Shown: in pieces, positions 24,235-33,946 of the stretch
Position numbering within the stretch: the first letter of the stretch is position 1
Layout: each line of letters begins with the position of its first letter
Assembly (NCBI RefSeq): GCF_020531985.1
Contig: NZ_JAJAVQ010000006.1
Coordinates: 1-64,000 of the forward strand
DNA from: Rheinheimera aquimaris
GTDB taxonomy: Bacteria > Pseudomonadota > Gammaproteobacteria > Enterobacterales > Alteromonadaceae
Direction: 5' to 3'
Length of the DNA stretch: 64,000 nt
Made by a program: the position numbers and the translations under genes
Notes under the pieces: model-generated
Database searches by the model: none
What the model was told of the DNA's origin: nothing
What the model saw: only the letters and a program-made list of their open reading frames with translations

Positions 24235-25242
24235 TTAACTTCTGGAAGCCAGTTGCAGCGGGCACTGGCTATTAAGAGTCTGCCACCAGCGTACATGTTC
24301 AGCCAGTTCGGCACGCATTTGCTGTAAGGTGGTGTCAAAACGCTGTGTTAGCGCAGCGTGTAATGGCGTATCGGCATACAGCGTTTCAAGCAGTGGCCAT
24401 AGCTGCTGTTGGTAACTTTGCAGGTTAACGGTGTATTGCTGTACTTCAGCAATAAAAAACTTGTTGAAAATATTCGCCAGTATCTCCAGTTGTTGTTTAT
24501 CCGGCCTTGGCTGGCACAGCTGTTCAGGACTGATATCTGTCAGCATCTGATTCACCTGCGACAGCTGATGAGTACTCTGACGCAGGCTGTACTGCAAACG
24601 GCCCAGAGTATTGTAGCGGTACAGCACTTGTAGTTGGTGCTCTATATCAACGTTACTGGCGGCCTGCCAGTTTTGCTCTGAGATAAATTGCTGTAGCAGC
24701 GTAAGTTCAGTTAATGCCTGCCAGGTTTCACTAATGCCGGTCGCGCTGTTAACCGGTAAGGTTTTACTTACACCCAAAAGCTCTTTACGCAGGGTGTCGT
24801 CGGTCAGCAGCATATTGTTAAAGGCTATATTAATGCTGTGTTGTTTTTGCTGATACACCTGTTGTAGCTGATTAAGCAGGGCGGTGTTATCCCAGCTCTT
24901 GCTCAGGCATAGCTGCAACTGACTAAGAAAGCGCAGCTCGTAACTGAGCTGCTTACTGGCACTATACACCTTACCAAGGCTGGAGTTGCGTTCACCTATT
25001 AAGGTATCCAGGCTGCAGCGGCGGGTGGCGTAAGCATCGGTAATGTCCAGCCGCAAATCGGGCAGGGGTTGTTTTAAATCGCGTTGTTCGACTAATTTTG
25101 CTGCGGCTGGCAAGCTGCTGTCTGGCGCAGTGGTATCCAGCACCCTGGCTAATCGCTGCTGATAATTGGTCAGTGCTTTATCGCCGTTATAACCGCTGCA
25201 AGCTGTTAAACTCAGCAGCAGCGGTAGCAGCCAGAGCTTCAT
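24235..25242 (-). CDS. Lipoprotein of unknown function, DUF3080-like
   Basis: This 335-residue lipoprotein starts MKLWLLPLLLSLTACSGYNGD, with a lipobox LTAC at Cys15, followed by a Gln- and Leu-rich, mostly helical body with conserved-looking stretches such as LRLDITDAYATRRCSLDTLIG and LLGVSKTLPV. The overall sequence resembles the DUF3080 family common in Alteromonadales, whose function is unknown. It starts 3 bases after the NorM-like transporter stop and so is probably co-transcribed with it. I cannot assign a role beyond an envelope lipoprotein. Confidence 0.68.
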   Translation of the reverse strand: MKLWLLPLLLSLTACSGYNGDKALTNYQQRLARVLDTTAPDSSLPAAAKLVEQRDLKQPLPDLRLDITDAYATRRCSLDTLIGERNSSLGKVYSASKQLSYELRFLSQLQLCLSKSWDNTALLNQLQQVYQQKQHSINIAFNNMLLTDDTLRKELLGVSKTLPVNSATGISETWQALTELTLLQQFISEQNWQAASNVDIEHQLQVLYRYNTLGRLQYSLRQSTHQLSQVNQMLTDISPEQLCQPRPDKQQLEILANIFNKFFIAEVQQYTVNLQSYQQQLWPLLETLYADTPLHAALTQRFDTTLQQMRAELAEHVRWWQTLNSQCPLQLASRS

Positions 25243-25245
25243 ATG

Positions 25246-26604
25246 TTACGCCGCCTTATGTTCCAGTTTATGTAAAGTACGTTTTAAGATCATAGCCAGC
25301 ATCAATGCAGCTACGCTTAAACCGGCAATAATACCAATCCAGAAACCATGGGGGCCCATGGGTTCTACCAGCCAGTCTGTTAAACCCAATACGGCGCCAA
25401 GGCCAAAGCCGATTGGCCAGTAAGCAATAAAGGTGATAAAAAATACCGGTTTAGTCACTTTCATACCCCGCAGTGCGCAAGCAGAAACCACCTGAATGGC
25501 ATCGGATACCTGATAAAAACAGGCCAGAATGAGCAGGGACGCGGCAAGCGCAATAACACTGGCATCGGCAGAATACAGTGATGCTATGGTGCCACGCAGT
25601 AAAAAAGTCAGGCTGGCAATGATAAATGACATCATCACTGCAAGCACTATTGCTGTCGATATGGCTTTTTTCAGTTCAGTAAGGCTTTGCTGGCCCACTA
25701 AATGGCCAACGCGGATAGTTGTCGCCATACCGAGGCTAAGCGGCAGCATAAACACTATACCGCTGTAGTTTTGCGCGATCTGGTGCCCAGCTACCATGAT
25801 AGGGCCAAGATGCACTATGGCCAGCGGAATGCAGGCAAATAAGGTCACTTCAAAAAAGATTGAGAAGGCGATAGGGGTGCCGATGCTGACAATTTGCCAG
25901 CAGTCTTTCAGGTTTAGCCGGTAACTGTCGGGGTTAGTTTTGTAGCGCTGTGTGGTACGGCTAAACCAGCCGTATACCAGGATGGCAATAAACATGGCAA
26001 CAAATACCAGGCTGGTTGCTATGCCACAGCCCGCGCCACCAAGGGCGGGCATGCCCAGTTTGCCGTAAATAAACACATAGTTAGCCGGGATATTAACCAA
26101 TATACCAACAAAGCTTATCCACATACTGGCTTTGGTGTTGCCAATGCCTTCAAACATACTACGGATAACCATATAGCCAGCCGCGGGAAACAGGCCGAAG
26201 CTGACATAATATAGGTAGTCCAGGGTTTTTTGCCTGAGCTCACTTTCCATCTGCAACAGATCAATTGGAGCCTGCACGTATAACATCAGAATAAACAAGG
26301 CCGCGGCCAGCGCCATCGCCAGATACATTGCCTGCACGGTAAAGTGGGTTACAGGCTTTACCTGTTTGCCGCCATAATACTGGGCCACTATAGGCGTCAG
26401 GGCCAGCAGCAAACCTTGCATGGTCATCACCACCGGAAACCACAGGCCGGATGCAACAGCAATGGCCGCCATATCAACAGCACTGTAGCGGCCGGCCATC
26501 ACAGTGTCGACAAAGTACATCAGCGTCTGGGTAAGTTGTGCCAGCACTATGGGGCCAGAAAGTTTCAGTATGGTTCTGGCTTCGAAGCGGGAAAAAGGTA
26601 ACAT
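25246..26604 (-). CDS. norM: MATE-family multidrug efflux transporter (NorM/MdtK-like)
   Basis: The 452-residue membrane protein has about 12 transmembrane segments and opens with RFEARTILKLSGPIVLAQLTQTLMYFVDTVMAGRYSAVDMAAI, the usual start of NorM-type MATE proteins. The MATE repeat is seen in both halves. MATE transporters expel cationic drugs in exchange for Na+ or H+. The gene is divergent from ribE, exactly as mdtK and ribE (ribC) are in E. coli, which supports orthology. Confidence 0.9.
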   Translation of the reverse strand: MLPFSRFEARTILKLSGPIVLAQLTQTLMYFVDTVMAGRYSAVDMAAIAVASGLWFPVVMTMQGLLLALTPIVAQYYGGKQVKPVTHFTVQAMYLAMALAAALFILMLYVQAPIDLLQMESELRQKTLDYLYYVSFGLFPAAGYMVIRSMFEGIGNTKASMWISFVGILVNIPANYVFIYGKLGMPALGGAGCGIATSLVFVAMFIAILVYGWFSRTTQRYKTNPDSYRLNLKDCWQIVSIGTPIAFSIFFEVTLFACIPLAIVHLGPIMVAGHQIAQNYSGIVFMLPLSLGMATTIRVGHLVGQQSLTELKKAISTAIVLAVMMSFIIASLTFLLRGTIASLYSADASVIALAASLLILACFYQVSDAIQVVSACALRGMKVTKPVFFITFIAYWPIGFGLGAVLGLTDWLVEPMGPHGFWIGIIAGLSVAALMLAMILKRTLHKLEHKAA

Positions 26605-26663
26605 AGCGGGTCTGTTGTATCAGCAGCGTGCAATGGCGCGCAATGTAGCACAATTGGGGGCTT

Positions 26664-27296
26664 ATGTTTACCGGAATAGTTCAGACCAAAGCTGTGATAA
26701 CACAAATTCGTGACGAAGTGGCGCTGCGGCGTTTGACCATAAAACCCGGTGCTGAATTTTTGCGCGATTTAAATCGTGGCGCCAGTATTGCCATTAACGG
26801 TGTGTGTTTAACGGTTACTGATTTTGATAGCGCAGCAGGTTGGGTTAACTTTGATGTGATTACCGAGACATTAGCTAAAACCAACTTAGGCAAGCTTATC
26901 GTTGGAGATGACGTTAATTTTGAGCGCTCGCTTACATTTGGCAGTGAACTTGGAGGCCATATTGTATCTGGCCATATCCAGACTACAGCGAATATTGTGG
27001 CTGTACACAGACAAGGCAATGATTGCTCTTTGCAGTTGGCTCTGGCACCGGAGCATATGCGTTATGTGCTTAGTAAAGGTTTTATTACTGTGGAAGGTTG
27101 CAGCTTAACCGTGGGGGAAACCCTGACAGATGGCTTTATGCTGTACCTGATCCCCGAAACACTGGCAATCACTACCTTAGGGCAAAAACAGGCCGGCGAC
27201 ATACTGAACATTGAACTCGATCAGCAAACTCAAACCATAGTGCAAACCGTCGAGCGGATTATGGCTGAACGGTTTGCACGTCAGGCAGATCAGTAA
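26664..27296 (+). CDS. ribE: Riboflavin synthase alpha subunit
   Basis: This 210-residue enzyme begins with the invariant MFTGIVQ and consists of two homologous beta-barrel repeats (about 1-97 and 98-190), each with a lumazine-binding signature (AINGVCLTV and TVEGCSLTV). It dismutates two 6,7-dimethyl-8-ribityllumazine molecules to riboflavin. The 59-bp divergent spacer to norM is too short for an FMN riboswitch. The stop codon overlaps the convergent CPXCG gene by 7 bases. Confidence 0.95.
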   Translation: MFTGIVQTKAVITQIRDEVALRRLTIKPGAEFLRDLNRGASIAINGVCLTVTDFDSAAGWVNFDVITETLAKTNLGKLIVGDDVNFERSLTFGSELGGHIVSGHIQTTANIVAVHRQGNDCSLQLALAPEHMRYVLSKGFITVEGCSLTVGETLTDGFMLYLIPETLAITTLGQKQAGDILNIELDQQTQTIVQTVERIMAERFARQADQ

Positions 27297-27490
27297 TACT
27301 GTTCATCATCGGCATCTATAAACAGCTGCACACTGTGGTGCAGCTCGTCTTTATGCACCCTGATGTGAATAGGGTTACAGCAATTCGTGCAATCTTCAGT
27401 GTAATCCTGATCATCATCGGTCACTTCAACACTCAGGTGCATAGCATGACCACAAAACGGACATTCGATGGTTTTACTCAGTAAGTTCAT
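27290..27490 (-). CDS. CPXCG-motif cysteine-rich small protein
   Basis: The preferred product is 66 residues from the ATG at 27490, preceded by CGGAG seven bases upstream. It has CPFCG at residues 10-14 and a second cysteine cluster (CTNCC), forming a probable zinc ribbon, then an acidic tail. The open frame goes back to 27541 but that extension is not needed and would overlap the pteridine reductase. Proteins with this CPXCG layout are widespread in gammaproteobacteria and have no assigned function. Confidence 0.85.
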   Translation of the reverse strand: MNLLSKTIECPFCGHAMHLSVEVTDDDQDYTEDCTNCCNPIHIRVHKDELHHSVQLFIDADDEQYY

Positions 27491-27521
27491 TATGTCTCCG
27501 TCTGGTTGCGTAAGCCTTTGC

Positions 27522-28283
27522 TCAGGCTTTGGTTTGACCACCTAAACTGCGCCCACCGTCTACCGCTATAACTTGTCCGGTAATGTAAGGCGATTGCAGC
27601 AAAAACAATAGTGTTTGCGCTATGTCCTCTGGCGTGCCTAATTGCTGCATTGGAATTTGTGCCAGTATGGCGGCTTTCTCCTGCTCTTTAAGCACGACAG
27701 ACTGCTCCGGCGGCCATAAAATCGCGCCAGGCGCAATAGCATTGACTCTAATTGTAGGCGCTAATTCCCGGGCAAGAGATTTTGTCATCATTAAAAGAGC
27801 GGCCTTTGCCATACAGTAAATACTGTGCTGCGCCAGCGGTTGCTGTGCATGTATATCAACCATATTTACTATGGCACCCTGACGCTGACTAAGTTCAGGC
27901 ACCAGGGCACGGCTTAGAAAGTATGGTGCTTTGACATTGGAGCCAAATAAGTCCTGCCAGTCATCCAGCGAGGCTTTCGCAACCGGCGTTGCATAAAAGC
28001 TGGACGCATTGTTCACCAGTACATCCAGCCTGTTAAAACAAGCCAGCACCTGTTGCACCAGTTCAGGCCAGTAGGCTTCGTTTAATAAATCTGCTTGCAC
28101 GACAGTGGCACTGTGCTGCCGTTGCAGGTTCAATGACTGTGCGAGTTCGTCTGCGTCAGCGCGTGACTGATTACAGTGAATAATAACTCGGTAACCTTGG
28201 CTGTGTAGAGTTTGTATCATTTGACGGCCAAGCCGTTTAGCGCTGCCAGTAATCAATGCCACTGGCTGTTCAGAGGTAAGCAT
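27522..28283 (-). CDS. folM: Pteridine reductase, FolM-like short-chain dehydrogenase
   Basis: The 253-residue Rossmann-fold SDR has an N-terminal NADPH motif in the form GSAKRLGR and the NNASSF element, and a catalytic segment VDIHAQQPLAQHSIYCMAKAAL in which Asp replaces the usual SDR serine ahead of the Tyr-x-x-x-Lys. That substitution and the basic cofactor motif are typical of pteridine reductases (PTR1/FolM), which reduce dihydromonapterin or dihydrofolate. It lies 31 bases upstream of the CPXCG gene on the same strand. The assignment to dihydromonapterin reductase is by similarity only. Confidence 0.85.
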   Translation of the reverse strand: MLTSEQPVALITGSAKRLGRQMIQTLHSQGYRVIIHCNQSRADADELAQSLNLQRQHSATVVQADLLNEAYWPELVQQVLACFNRLDVLVNNASSFYATPVAKASLDDWQDLFGSNVKAPYFLSRALVPELSQRQGAIVNMVDIHAQQPLAQHSIYCMAKAALLMMTKSLARELAPTIRVNAIAPGAILWPPEQSVVLKEQEKAAILAQIPMQQLGTPEDIAQTLLFLLQSPYITGQVIAVDGGRSLGGQTKA

Positions 28284-28377
28284 TATTAAGTTTCCGTGAA
28301 GTTAAGCGCGAAAGTGTTGTATCTCTGTCCGGTTCACAGCATATACGGTCGTAGTATTTTTTTGATCACTGTGCGGG

Positions 28378-29238
28378 TCAGCTAAACAGTTGTTTAATCA
28401 TCTCTTGTGCTTGTACCAGATAAGCCCCACGAAATAAATACGCATGGTTTAGCACATGATAAAGATTATAAAGATCTTTACGTTCGGTGTACGCTTTATC
28501 CAGCGGGTAAAGTTCCTGGTAGGCTTTGTAAAAGTGTTCAGGAAAGCGCCCGAATAACGTGGTATAGGCCAGATCTGCTTCCCGGTCACCGTAGTAACAG
28601 GCGGGATCGAACACGGCGGGGCTATCGCTGACAAAGCCAATGTTACCCCGCCACAAATCACCATGCAGCAAGCTTGGAAGCGGTTGATAATGCTGCAGAC
28701 GTTGCCGGCATTGCTCTACCAGATAATCAATTTTACCAAACCCGAAGCCTTGTTCTAACAACAGTTGTAACTGCCAGCCAAGCCGCTGTTCAGAAAAAAA
28801 GCTGCTCCAGTTTGCCTGCCATTTATTCGGTTGTGGCGTGGTGCCCAGGCTGTTGTCCCAATCAAAGCCGTACATGGCCTGATCATGCTGTTTGTGTAGT
28901 AATGCCAGTTGCTGGGCCAGATGTTGCCAGCCTTGCACCGTTTCCCCACTGAATGGCATGTATTCCAGAACCAGAAAGGCTTTGTCTATAGTCTGGCCGG
29001 CGCAAATTACCTTCGGAACTCGGATGCAATGGGCTTGTTGTAAGGCATGCAGGCTTAACACTTCGGTTTCAAACTGTTCTGCCTGCTCGCGTTGGTTTAG
29101 TTTGACAAAAAACTGCTGGCCTTTACCGCTTACCCGCCAGGCCAGATTAATGCTGCCACCGGTCAACTGAGCTTTGCTTTCAATCTCAAAATCACTGTCC
29201 AGTTCACTGTTAATATGTTCAGCAATAGCCTGCCACAT
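28378..29238 (-). CDS. Fructosamine kinase family protein (YniA-like)
   Basis: This 286-residue protein has a kinase-like fold: AQLTGGSINLAWRVSG and FFVKLNQ (glycine-rich region and Lys), LVLEYMPF, and the catalytic-loop motif LLHGDLWRGNIGF followed by FDPACYYGDREADLAY. These are signatures of the fructosamine/ketosamine-3-kinase family, which phosphorylates protein-bound fructosamines for repair. YniA also lies near thrS-infC in E. coli. The substrate here is unproven. Confidence 0.9.
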   Translation of the reverse strand: MWQAIAEHINSELDSDFEIESKAQLTGGSINLAWRVSGKGQQFFVKLNQREQAEQFETEVLSLHALQQAHCIRVPKVICAGQTIDKAFLVLEYMPFSGETVQGWQHLAQQLALLHKQHDQAMYGFDWDNSLGTTPQPNKWQANWSSFFSEQRLGWQLQLLLEQGFGFGKIDYLVEQCRQRLQHYQPLPSLLHGDLWRGNIGFVSDSPAVFDPACYYGDREADLAYTTLFGRFPEHFYKAYQELYPLDKAYTERKDLYNLYHVLNHAYLFRGAYLVQAQEMIKQLFS

Positions 29239-29505
29239 GCGTGCTCTCCTTATCTGCGCCGTGCTTTGAAGTATGGCCGATAAAGCAGAAATTTCACGGT
29301 GAATCTTACGTCAATTCGCGCTATGATAGCCGCCGCTTTGCAACGCGGAATGTATAATAAGCCGCTAGCGTAAGCAGCGTACCACGTTGTGTACCACACA
29401 GGCTTTAGTGAAGTCTGTCGACTGCCACGCAAGGTACGTGCACAAATGACAATTATATTTAACAAGTGTCCCTTGGTGTGGGCCACCACTGTATAAGGAT
29501 TTATC
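29239..29505 (+). promoter_or_regulatory. thrS promoter and leader region
   Basis: A consensus -10 hexamer TATAAT lies near 29351, about 155 bases before the thrS ATG, although its -35 is poor. The leader that would follow has several short hairpins (for example TGGTG/CACCA about 25 bases before the ATG) and a good AAGGA ribosome site. E. coli thrS is autoregulated through a tRNA-like leader; a similar role is possible here but I cannot fold it reliably by eye. Confidence 0.4.
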
Positions 29506-31416
29506 ATGCCAGTTATTACTCTGCCTGATGGCAGCCAGCGCGCTTTTGATCATGCTGTTTCCGTTATGGATGTTGCCAAAGACATTGGCCCCGGTCTAGC
29601 TAAAGCCACCATCGCCGGTAAGGTGAATGGCCAGTTAGTCGATGCCTGCGATCCTATTGAAACTGATGCCAGCTTAAGCATTATTACCAGCAAAGATCAG
29701 GAAGGGCTGGAAATTATCCGCCATTCTTGTGCGCACTTATTAGGTCACGCCATTAAACAGCTGTGGCCAAATGTGAAGATGGCTATCGGTCCGGTTATCG
29801 ATAAAGGTTTTTATTATGATGTCGATTTGGATCACCCAATCAGTGCCGAAGATTTAGCTGCACTTGAAGAGCGTATGCACGCGCTGGCGAAGACCGAATA
29901 CGACGTTATTAAAAAGAAAGTCAGCTGGCAGCAAGCGTTTGATACCTTTAAAGCGCGTGGCGAAAGCTACAAGATGGAAATTCTGGAGCAAAATGTCGCC
30001 AAAGACGACCAGCCTGGCTTATACCATCACGAAGAATATATTGATATGTGCCGTGGCCCGCATGTACCAAACATGCGTTTTTGCCAGCACTTCAAAATTA
30101 TGAAAGTGGCTGGTGCTTACTGGCGCGGCGACTCAAAAAATAAAATGCTGCAGCGTGTATATGGCACAGCGTGGGCAGATAAAAAGCAACTGGCTGCTTA
30201 CTTACTGCAGCTGGAAGAAGCCGAAAAACGTGACCACCGTAAAATCGGTAAAGCACTGGATTTATTCCACTGGCAGGAAGAAGCGCCTGGCATGGTGTTT
30301 TGGCACAATGACGGCTGGACTATTTATACCGAACTTGAAAAGTTCGTGCGTGAAAAACTGCGCAACTTCGATTATGACGAAGTAAAAGGTCCACTAATGA
30401 TGGACCGCAGTCTGTGGGAGAAATCAGGCCACTGGGATAAGTTTGCTGGCGGCATGTTTACCACTGAATCCGAAAAGCGTGAGTACGCCATCAAGCCGAT
30501 GAACTGCCCGGGTCATGTGCAGATTTTTAATCAGGGGTTAAAGTCATACCGTGATTTGCCATTGCGTATGGCTGAGTTTGGTTGCTGTCACCGTAATGAG
30601 CCTTCAGGTGCGCTGCATGGTTTGATGCGGGTTCGTGGCTTTACCCAGGACGATGCGCATATTTTCTGTACTGAAGATCAAATCACTGCTGAAGTCAGTG
30701 GTTGTATCGATATGGTGTATGAAACCTATAAAACTTTCGGTTTTGATAAAATCGTGGTCAAGCTGTCAACCCGGCCGGAAAAGCGTGTTGGGTCAGATGA
30801 AATCTGGGACAAGGCGGAAAAAGCGCTGGCGGATGTGTTACAGGATAAAGGTATTGAGTTTGAATACCTGCATGGTGAAGGCGCGTTCTATGGCCCGAAA
30901 ATTGAGTTCACCTTGCATGACTGTTTAGACCGTGCCTGGCAGTGCGGCACGGTGCAGCTGGATTTCTCGATGCCAGCACGTTTAGGTGCATCTTATATTG
31001 CAGAAAGTGGCGAACGGCAGATCCCGGTGATGATTCACCGTGCCATTTTAGGTTCACTGGAGCGTTTTATCGGTATTCTGATTGAAGAATATGCCGGTCA
31101 ATTCCCAACCTGGCTGGCACCGCATCAGGTCGTGGTGATGAATATTACCGATAATCAGGCCGAATATGTACAGAATTTAGTAAAAACTTTCAAATCTCAC
31201 GGTATTAGGGTCATAAGTGACTTGAGAAATGAGAAGATAGGCTTTAAAATTCGCGAGCACACGCTTAAGCGCATTCCTTACCTTGTTGTCGTTGGTGATA
31301 AAGAAATGGAAGCCGGTGATATTGCACTGAGAACGCGCAAGGGTGAAGACTTGGGTAAAATGGCTGTAGAAGCTTTTGTAGAAAAGCTGACTGCAGAAAT
31401 TAAAGACCGCGTCTGA
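29506..31416 (+). CDS. thrS: Threonine-tRNA ligase
   Basis: The 636-residue enzyme has the N-terminal TGS domain ([15 protein letters not shown]), a zinc-dependent editing domain (about 65-225, with [10 protein letters not shown]), a class II catalytic core (motif around [10 protein letters not shown] and [17 protein letters not shown]) and a C-terminal anticodon-binding domain. It charges tRNA-Thr. Length is near the usual 640. It heads the conserved thrS-infC-rpmI-rplT cluster. Confidence 0.98.
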   Translation: MPVITLPDGSQRAFDHAVSVMDVAKDIGPGLAKATIAGKVNGQLVDACDPIETDASLSIITSKDQEGLEIIRHSCAHLLGHAIKQLWPNVKMAIGPVIDKGFYYDVDLDHPISAEDLAALEERMHALAKTEYDVIKKKVSWQQAFDTFKARGESYKMEILEQNVAKDDQPGLYHHEEYIDMCRGPHVPNMRFCQHFKIMKVAGAYWRGDSKNKMLQRVYGTAWADKKQLAAYLLQLEEAEKRDHRKIGKALDLFHWQEEAPGMVFWHNDGWTIYTELEKFVREKLRNFDYDEVKGPLMMDRSLWEKSGHWDKFAGGMFTTESEKREYAIKPMNCPGHVQIFNQGLKSYRDLPLRMAEFGCCHRNEPSGALHGLMRVRGFTQDDAHIFCTEDQITAEVSGCIDMVYETYKTFGFDKIVVKLSTRPEKRVGSDEIWDKAEKALADVLQDKGIEFEYLHGEGAFYGPKIEFTLHDCLDRAWQCGTVQLDFSMPARLGASYIAESGERQIPVMIHRAILGSLERFIGILIEEYAGQFPTWLAPHQVVVMNITDNQAEYVQNLVKTFKSHGIRVISDLRNEKIGFKIREHTLKRIPYLVVVGDKEMEAGDIALRTRKGEDLGKMAVEAFVEKLTAEIKDRV

Positions 31417-31455
31417 GCCATTTAAGCGAAAGATTAATTTTCGGAGGAACATACT

Positions 31456-31998
31456 ATTAAAGTAGGAAAGAAAACATTACCTGCAAACCGTCCTAACAGG
31501 ATCAATGAAGAAATAACAGTACCAGAAGTACGGTTAATTGGTTTGGAAGGTGAGCAGCTGGGTGTAGTACGTATCGCTGACGCCATTACCATGGCAGAAG
31601 AAACCGGAGCCGATTTAGTAGAGATTAGCCCGACAGCCGAACCGCCAGTTTGTAAGTTGATGGACTACGGTAAGTTCCTGTTCGAAAAGAGTAAAGCTCT
31701 GAAAGAGCAGAAGAAGAAGCAAAAACAGATCCAGATTAAGGAAATTAAATTCCGGCCTGGAACTGATGAAGGCGATTACCAGGTAAAACTACGCAACCTG
31801 CGTCGCTTCATTGAAGAGGGTGACAAAGCTAAAGTAACGTTACGTTATCGTGGTCGTGAAATGGCGCATCTTGACATCGGTATTGATATGTTAAATCGGA
31901 TTAAAGAAGATTTAGCTGACATTGCCGTGTGCGAATCTTTCCCTTCACGGGTGGAAGGTCGCCAGATGATCATGATGCTGGCCCCAAATAAGAAGTAA
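31456..31998 (+). CDS. infC: Translation initiation factor IF-3 (AUU start)
   Basis: The 180-residue IF-3 matches the E. coli protein along its whole length, for example VDLVEISP-like [40 protein letters not shown] and [21 protein letters not shown] place the start at ATT (31456), because the reading [17 protein letters not shown] matches the N-terminus of other IF-3 proteins and GGAGGA lies just upstream. No ATG exists before codon 46, which would remove the N-terminal domain. The rare AUU start is the conserved device by which IF-3 represses its own translation. Confidence 0.97.
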   Translation: MKVGKKTLPANRPNRINEEITVPEVRLIGLEGEQLGVVRIADAITMAEETGADLVEISPTAEPPVCKLMDYGKFLFEKSKALKEQKKKQKQIQIKEIKFRPGTDEGDYQVKLRNLRRFIEEGDKAKVTLRYRGREMAHLDIGIDMLNRIKEDLADIAVCESFPSRVEGRQMIMMLAPNKK

Positions 31999-32017
31999 TA
32001 AGTGCTTTCAAGTGTAA

Positions 32018-32039
32018 CCCTGCGCTGCAAAGGGCAGGG
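32018..32039 (+). promoter_or_regulatory. Hairpin in the infC-rpmI intergenic region
   Basis: CCCTGC pairs with GCAGGG across a 10-base loop, 47 bases before rpmI. In E. coli ribosomal protein L20 represses rpmI-rplT by binding structured RNA in this intercistronic region. This hairpin could be part of such a site; that is inference. Confidence 0.35.
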
Positions 32040-32086
32040 ATAACGCCTTATTATTCGTTGTAATTTAACAATGCGAGTTTTTAACT

Positions 32087-32284
32087 ATGCCAAAGATGAA
32101 AACCAATAAAGGTGCTGCGAAGCGTTTCAAAAAAACCGCTTCAGGTAGCTTTAAACGTAAGCAATCACACCTTCGCCACATCCTGACGAAGAAGACCTCT
32201 AAGCGTAAGCGTCAGTTAGGTCCAAAAACCTTAGTCGCTAAAGTAGACATCGCCGGCTTAGTCCGTTGCATGCCTTACGCATAA
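32087..32284 (+). CDS. rpmI: 50S ribosomal protein L35
   Basis: The 65-residue, highly basic protein [20 protein letters not shown] and its C-terminus ([10 protein letters not shown]) are unmistakable L35. Length is standard. It lies between infC and rplT in the usual order and is probably translated under L20 autocontrol. Confidence 0.98.
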   Translation: MPKMKTNKGAAKRFKKTASGSFKRKQSHLRHILTKKTSKRKRQLGPKTLVAKVDIAGLVRCMPYA

Positions 32285-32301
32285 TTAATTAGGAGTCTGA
32301 C

Positions 32302-32661
32302 ATGCCAAGAGTTAAACGTGGTGTAACGGCGCGCGCGCGTCATAAGAAGGTGTTAAACCAGGCTAAAGGTTACTACGGTGCCCGCAGTCGTGTTTATCGT
32401 GTTGCTTTCCAGGCTGTAATTAAAGCCGGCCAATATGCTTACCGTGACCGTCGTCAGCGTAAGCGTCAATTCCGTCAACTGTGGATCGCGCGTATCAACG
32501 CTGCGTCACGTATGAACGGTTTATCTTACAGCCGTTTCATTGATGGCCTGAAAAAAGCCTCAGTAGAAATCGACCGTAAGATCCTGGCTGACATCGCCGT
32601 ATTCGACAAAGCAGCCTTTACTGCTTTAGTTGCTAAAGCGAAACAAGCGTTAGCAGCGTAA
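32302..32661 (+). CDS. rplT: 50S ribosomal protein L20
   Basis: The 119-residue protein begins [20 protein letters not shown] and ends KAKQALAA, with the [19 protein letters not shown] signature of L20. It binds 23S rRNA early in 50S assembly and, in relatives, represses its own operon. It is followed by a strong terminator. Confidence 0.98.
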   Translation: MPRVKRGVTARARHKKVLNQAKGYYGARSRVYRVAFQAVIKAGQYAYRDRRQRKRQFRQLWIARINAASRMNGLSYSRFIDGLKKASVEIDRKILADIAVFDKAAFTALVAKAKQALAA

Positions 32662-32679
32662 TTTACGCGCTAAAGAAAC

Positions 32680-32703
32680 AGCCACCTTAGGGTGGCTTTT
32701 TTT
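32680..32703 (+). terminator. Rho-independent terminator of the thrS-rplT operon
   Basis: AGCCACC-TTAG-GGTGGCT is followed by a run of seven T. It lies 18 bases after the rplT stop. Confidence 0.92.
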
Positions 32704-32731
32704 ATGCCTTGATTTTCCGGCAATGAGTAAT

Positions 32732-32763
32732 AAAAAACGCCTGCTTTAAGCAGGCGTTTTTTA
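32732..32763. terminator. Bidirectional terminator between rplT and the NlpE/META lipoprotein gene
   Basis: AAAAAACGCCTGC and GCAGGCGTTTTTT form a perfect stem flanked by A and T runs. It sits between convergent transcription units and probably mainly serves the minus-strand lipoprotein gene. Confidence 0.9.
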
Positions 32764-32779
32764 TTTGTAGTACTGGTAA

Positions 32780-33886
32780 TCAGTTTATGGCTGGTTTGAA
32801 CTGCAGGATAAGTTGATTGTTTTTGAACAGCTGCAAGGTATCGCCGTTTACTTCGACGCGGTCAGCAGATTGCAAAGACTGGGTAAACTGCTGTTCCAGC
32901 TCACTGCTATCGGCACAAAATTTACGGGTGCTTACCAGCGGTTGCACACTTAACTGGCTGGAGCGCTGTTTATAGCTGCCATTGAAGTTATTACAACCCG
33001 CAAAGCCATACAAACGCTCATTAGGCTCGAAAATTACCCGGACATTGAGTTGCTGTGGTACATACCGGTTGGCCAGCTTCTCAGCACGCCAGACGATACC
33101 CTGCATTTTGCCAGGTTGTAATTGATCCGGGCAGGCTGCGCCTGGCCAGAACTGTTCAAACTTGTCGATAAACAGCGTATTGGCCTGATCATCCTGACCT
33201 CTGCGCCCGAGTAGCGTAACGATAACATTATTGCCTTTTAGCCGTTCGTCCTGCTGGTATTGGCGCATTACCGGCAAATGGTGCTGGGTATTAGCGACCG
33301 TCAGGGTTTCACCGCTGGCGCAGCTGGTAAAGCTAGCCTGACTATCGTTTAGTGTGTACAGCCCCAGCATGGCCTGCCGTGTATCCAGTTTTCTAAACTC
33401 TGCTTCACGTTGCAGCTGGTAATTCGTATTAGACGTAATAGGTTTACCGCTCAGGTCAAGCATGGCCAGTTGGGTGTTTGACAAAAAGTGGAATGCTGGC
33501 AGGGTTTGCTGCTGATTCACTAAATGCAGACTACGCTTTTCCAGCAGCCAAATGCCTCTGATAATACTTATCTGGTTGCGCTCCAGATATTCCTGTCGTA
33601 CCGCAAAGCGTCCATCACGGAACAGGTTAATGTGATATGAAATGCCGGGGCAATCGGCGCACGGTAAGGTACCGCTGAACGTCATATCAGTATCGACGAA
33701 GATATGCTCAAAATCTGTTGCTAATGACTCTGCAACGGCGTCGTTTTCAACAACAACTTCTTCCGGTTCTGAAGGTTTAATTTCTTCTGCCGGAACAGCC
33801 AGGGTTTCAACTTCTGCTTTGCGCTCATCAGGCAACTGACTACAGGCAGACAACAGCATTGCAACAACAAGTAGGCGCTTTTTCAT
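32780..33886 (-). CDS. Lipoprotein with NlpE-like and META (HslJ-like) domains
   Basis: The 368-residue lipoprotein starts MKKRLLVVAMLLSACSQLPD (lipobox LSAC, Cys15), then has an acidic, Pro/Glu-rich linker (20-60). An NlpE N-terminal domain follows with the TFSGTLPCADCPGI motif (CADC at 76-79), then a middle domain (about 165-255) and a C-terminal META domain with the signature GCNNFNGSY (296-304). NlpE senses envelope stress and surface contact in E. coli; META domains occur in HslJ. The NlpE/META combination suggests an envelope-stress role. It stands alone between terminators. Confidence 0.85.
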   Translation of the reverse strand: MKKRLLVVAMLLSACSQLPDERKAEVETLAVPAEEIKPSEPEEVVVENDAVAESLATDFEHIFVDTDMTFSGTLPCADCPGISYHINLFRDGRFAVRQEYLERNQISIIRGIWLLEKRSLHLVNQQQTLPAFHFLSNTQLAMLDLSGKPITSNTNYQLQREAEFRKLDTRQAMLGLYTLNDSQASFTSCASGETLTVANTQHHLPVMRQYQQDERLKGNNVIVTLLGRRGQDDQANTLFIDKFEQFWPGAACPDQLQPGKMQGIVWRAEKLANRYVPQQLNVRVIFEPNERLYGFAGCNNFNGSYKQRSSQLSVQPLVSTRKFCADSSELEQQFTQSLQSADRVEVNGDTLQLFKNNQLILQFKPAIN

Positions 33887-33946
33887 CCGGAGTTCCAGGT
33901 TAAAAATTTTCGCTATTATAGCGGAATTCTTAACTGGCTTTAACAG

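Noticed and set aside
26605-26663. Possible FMN riboswitch before ribE
   Set aside because: The whole divergent spacer to norM is 59 bp, too short for an FMN element, and none of its conserved segments is visible.
29239-29505. T-box riboswitch before thrS
   Set aside because: T-boxes are essentially a Gram-positive device, and no T-box consensus is seen; any control here is more likely of the enteric autoregulatory kind.
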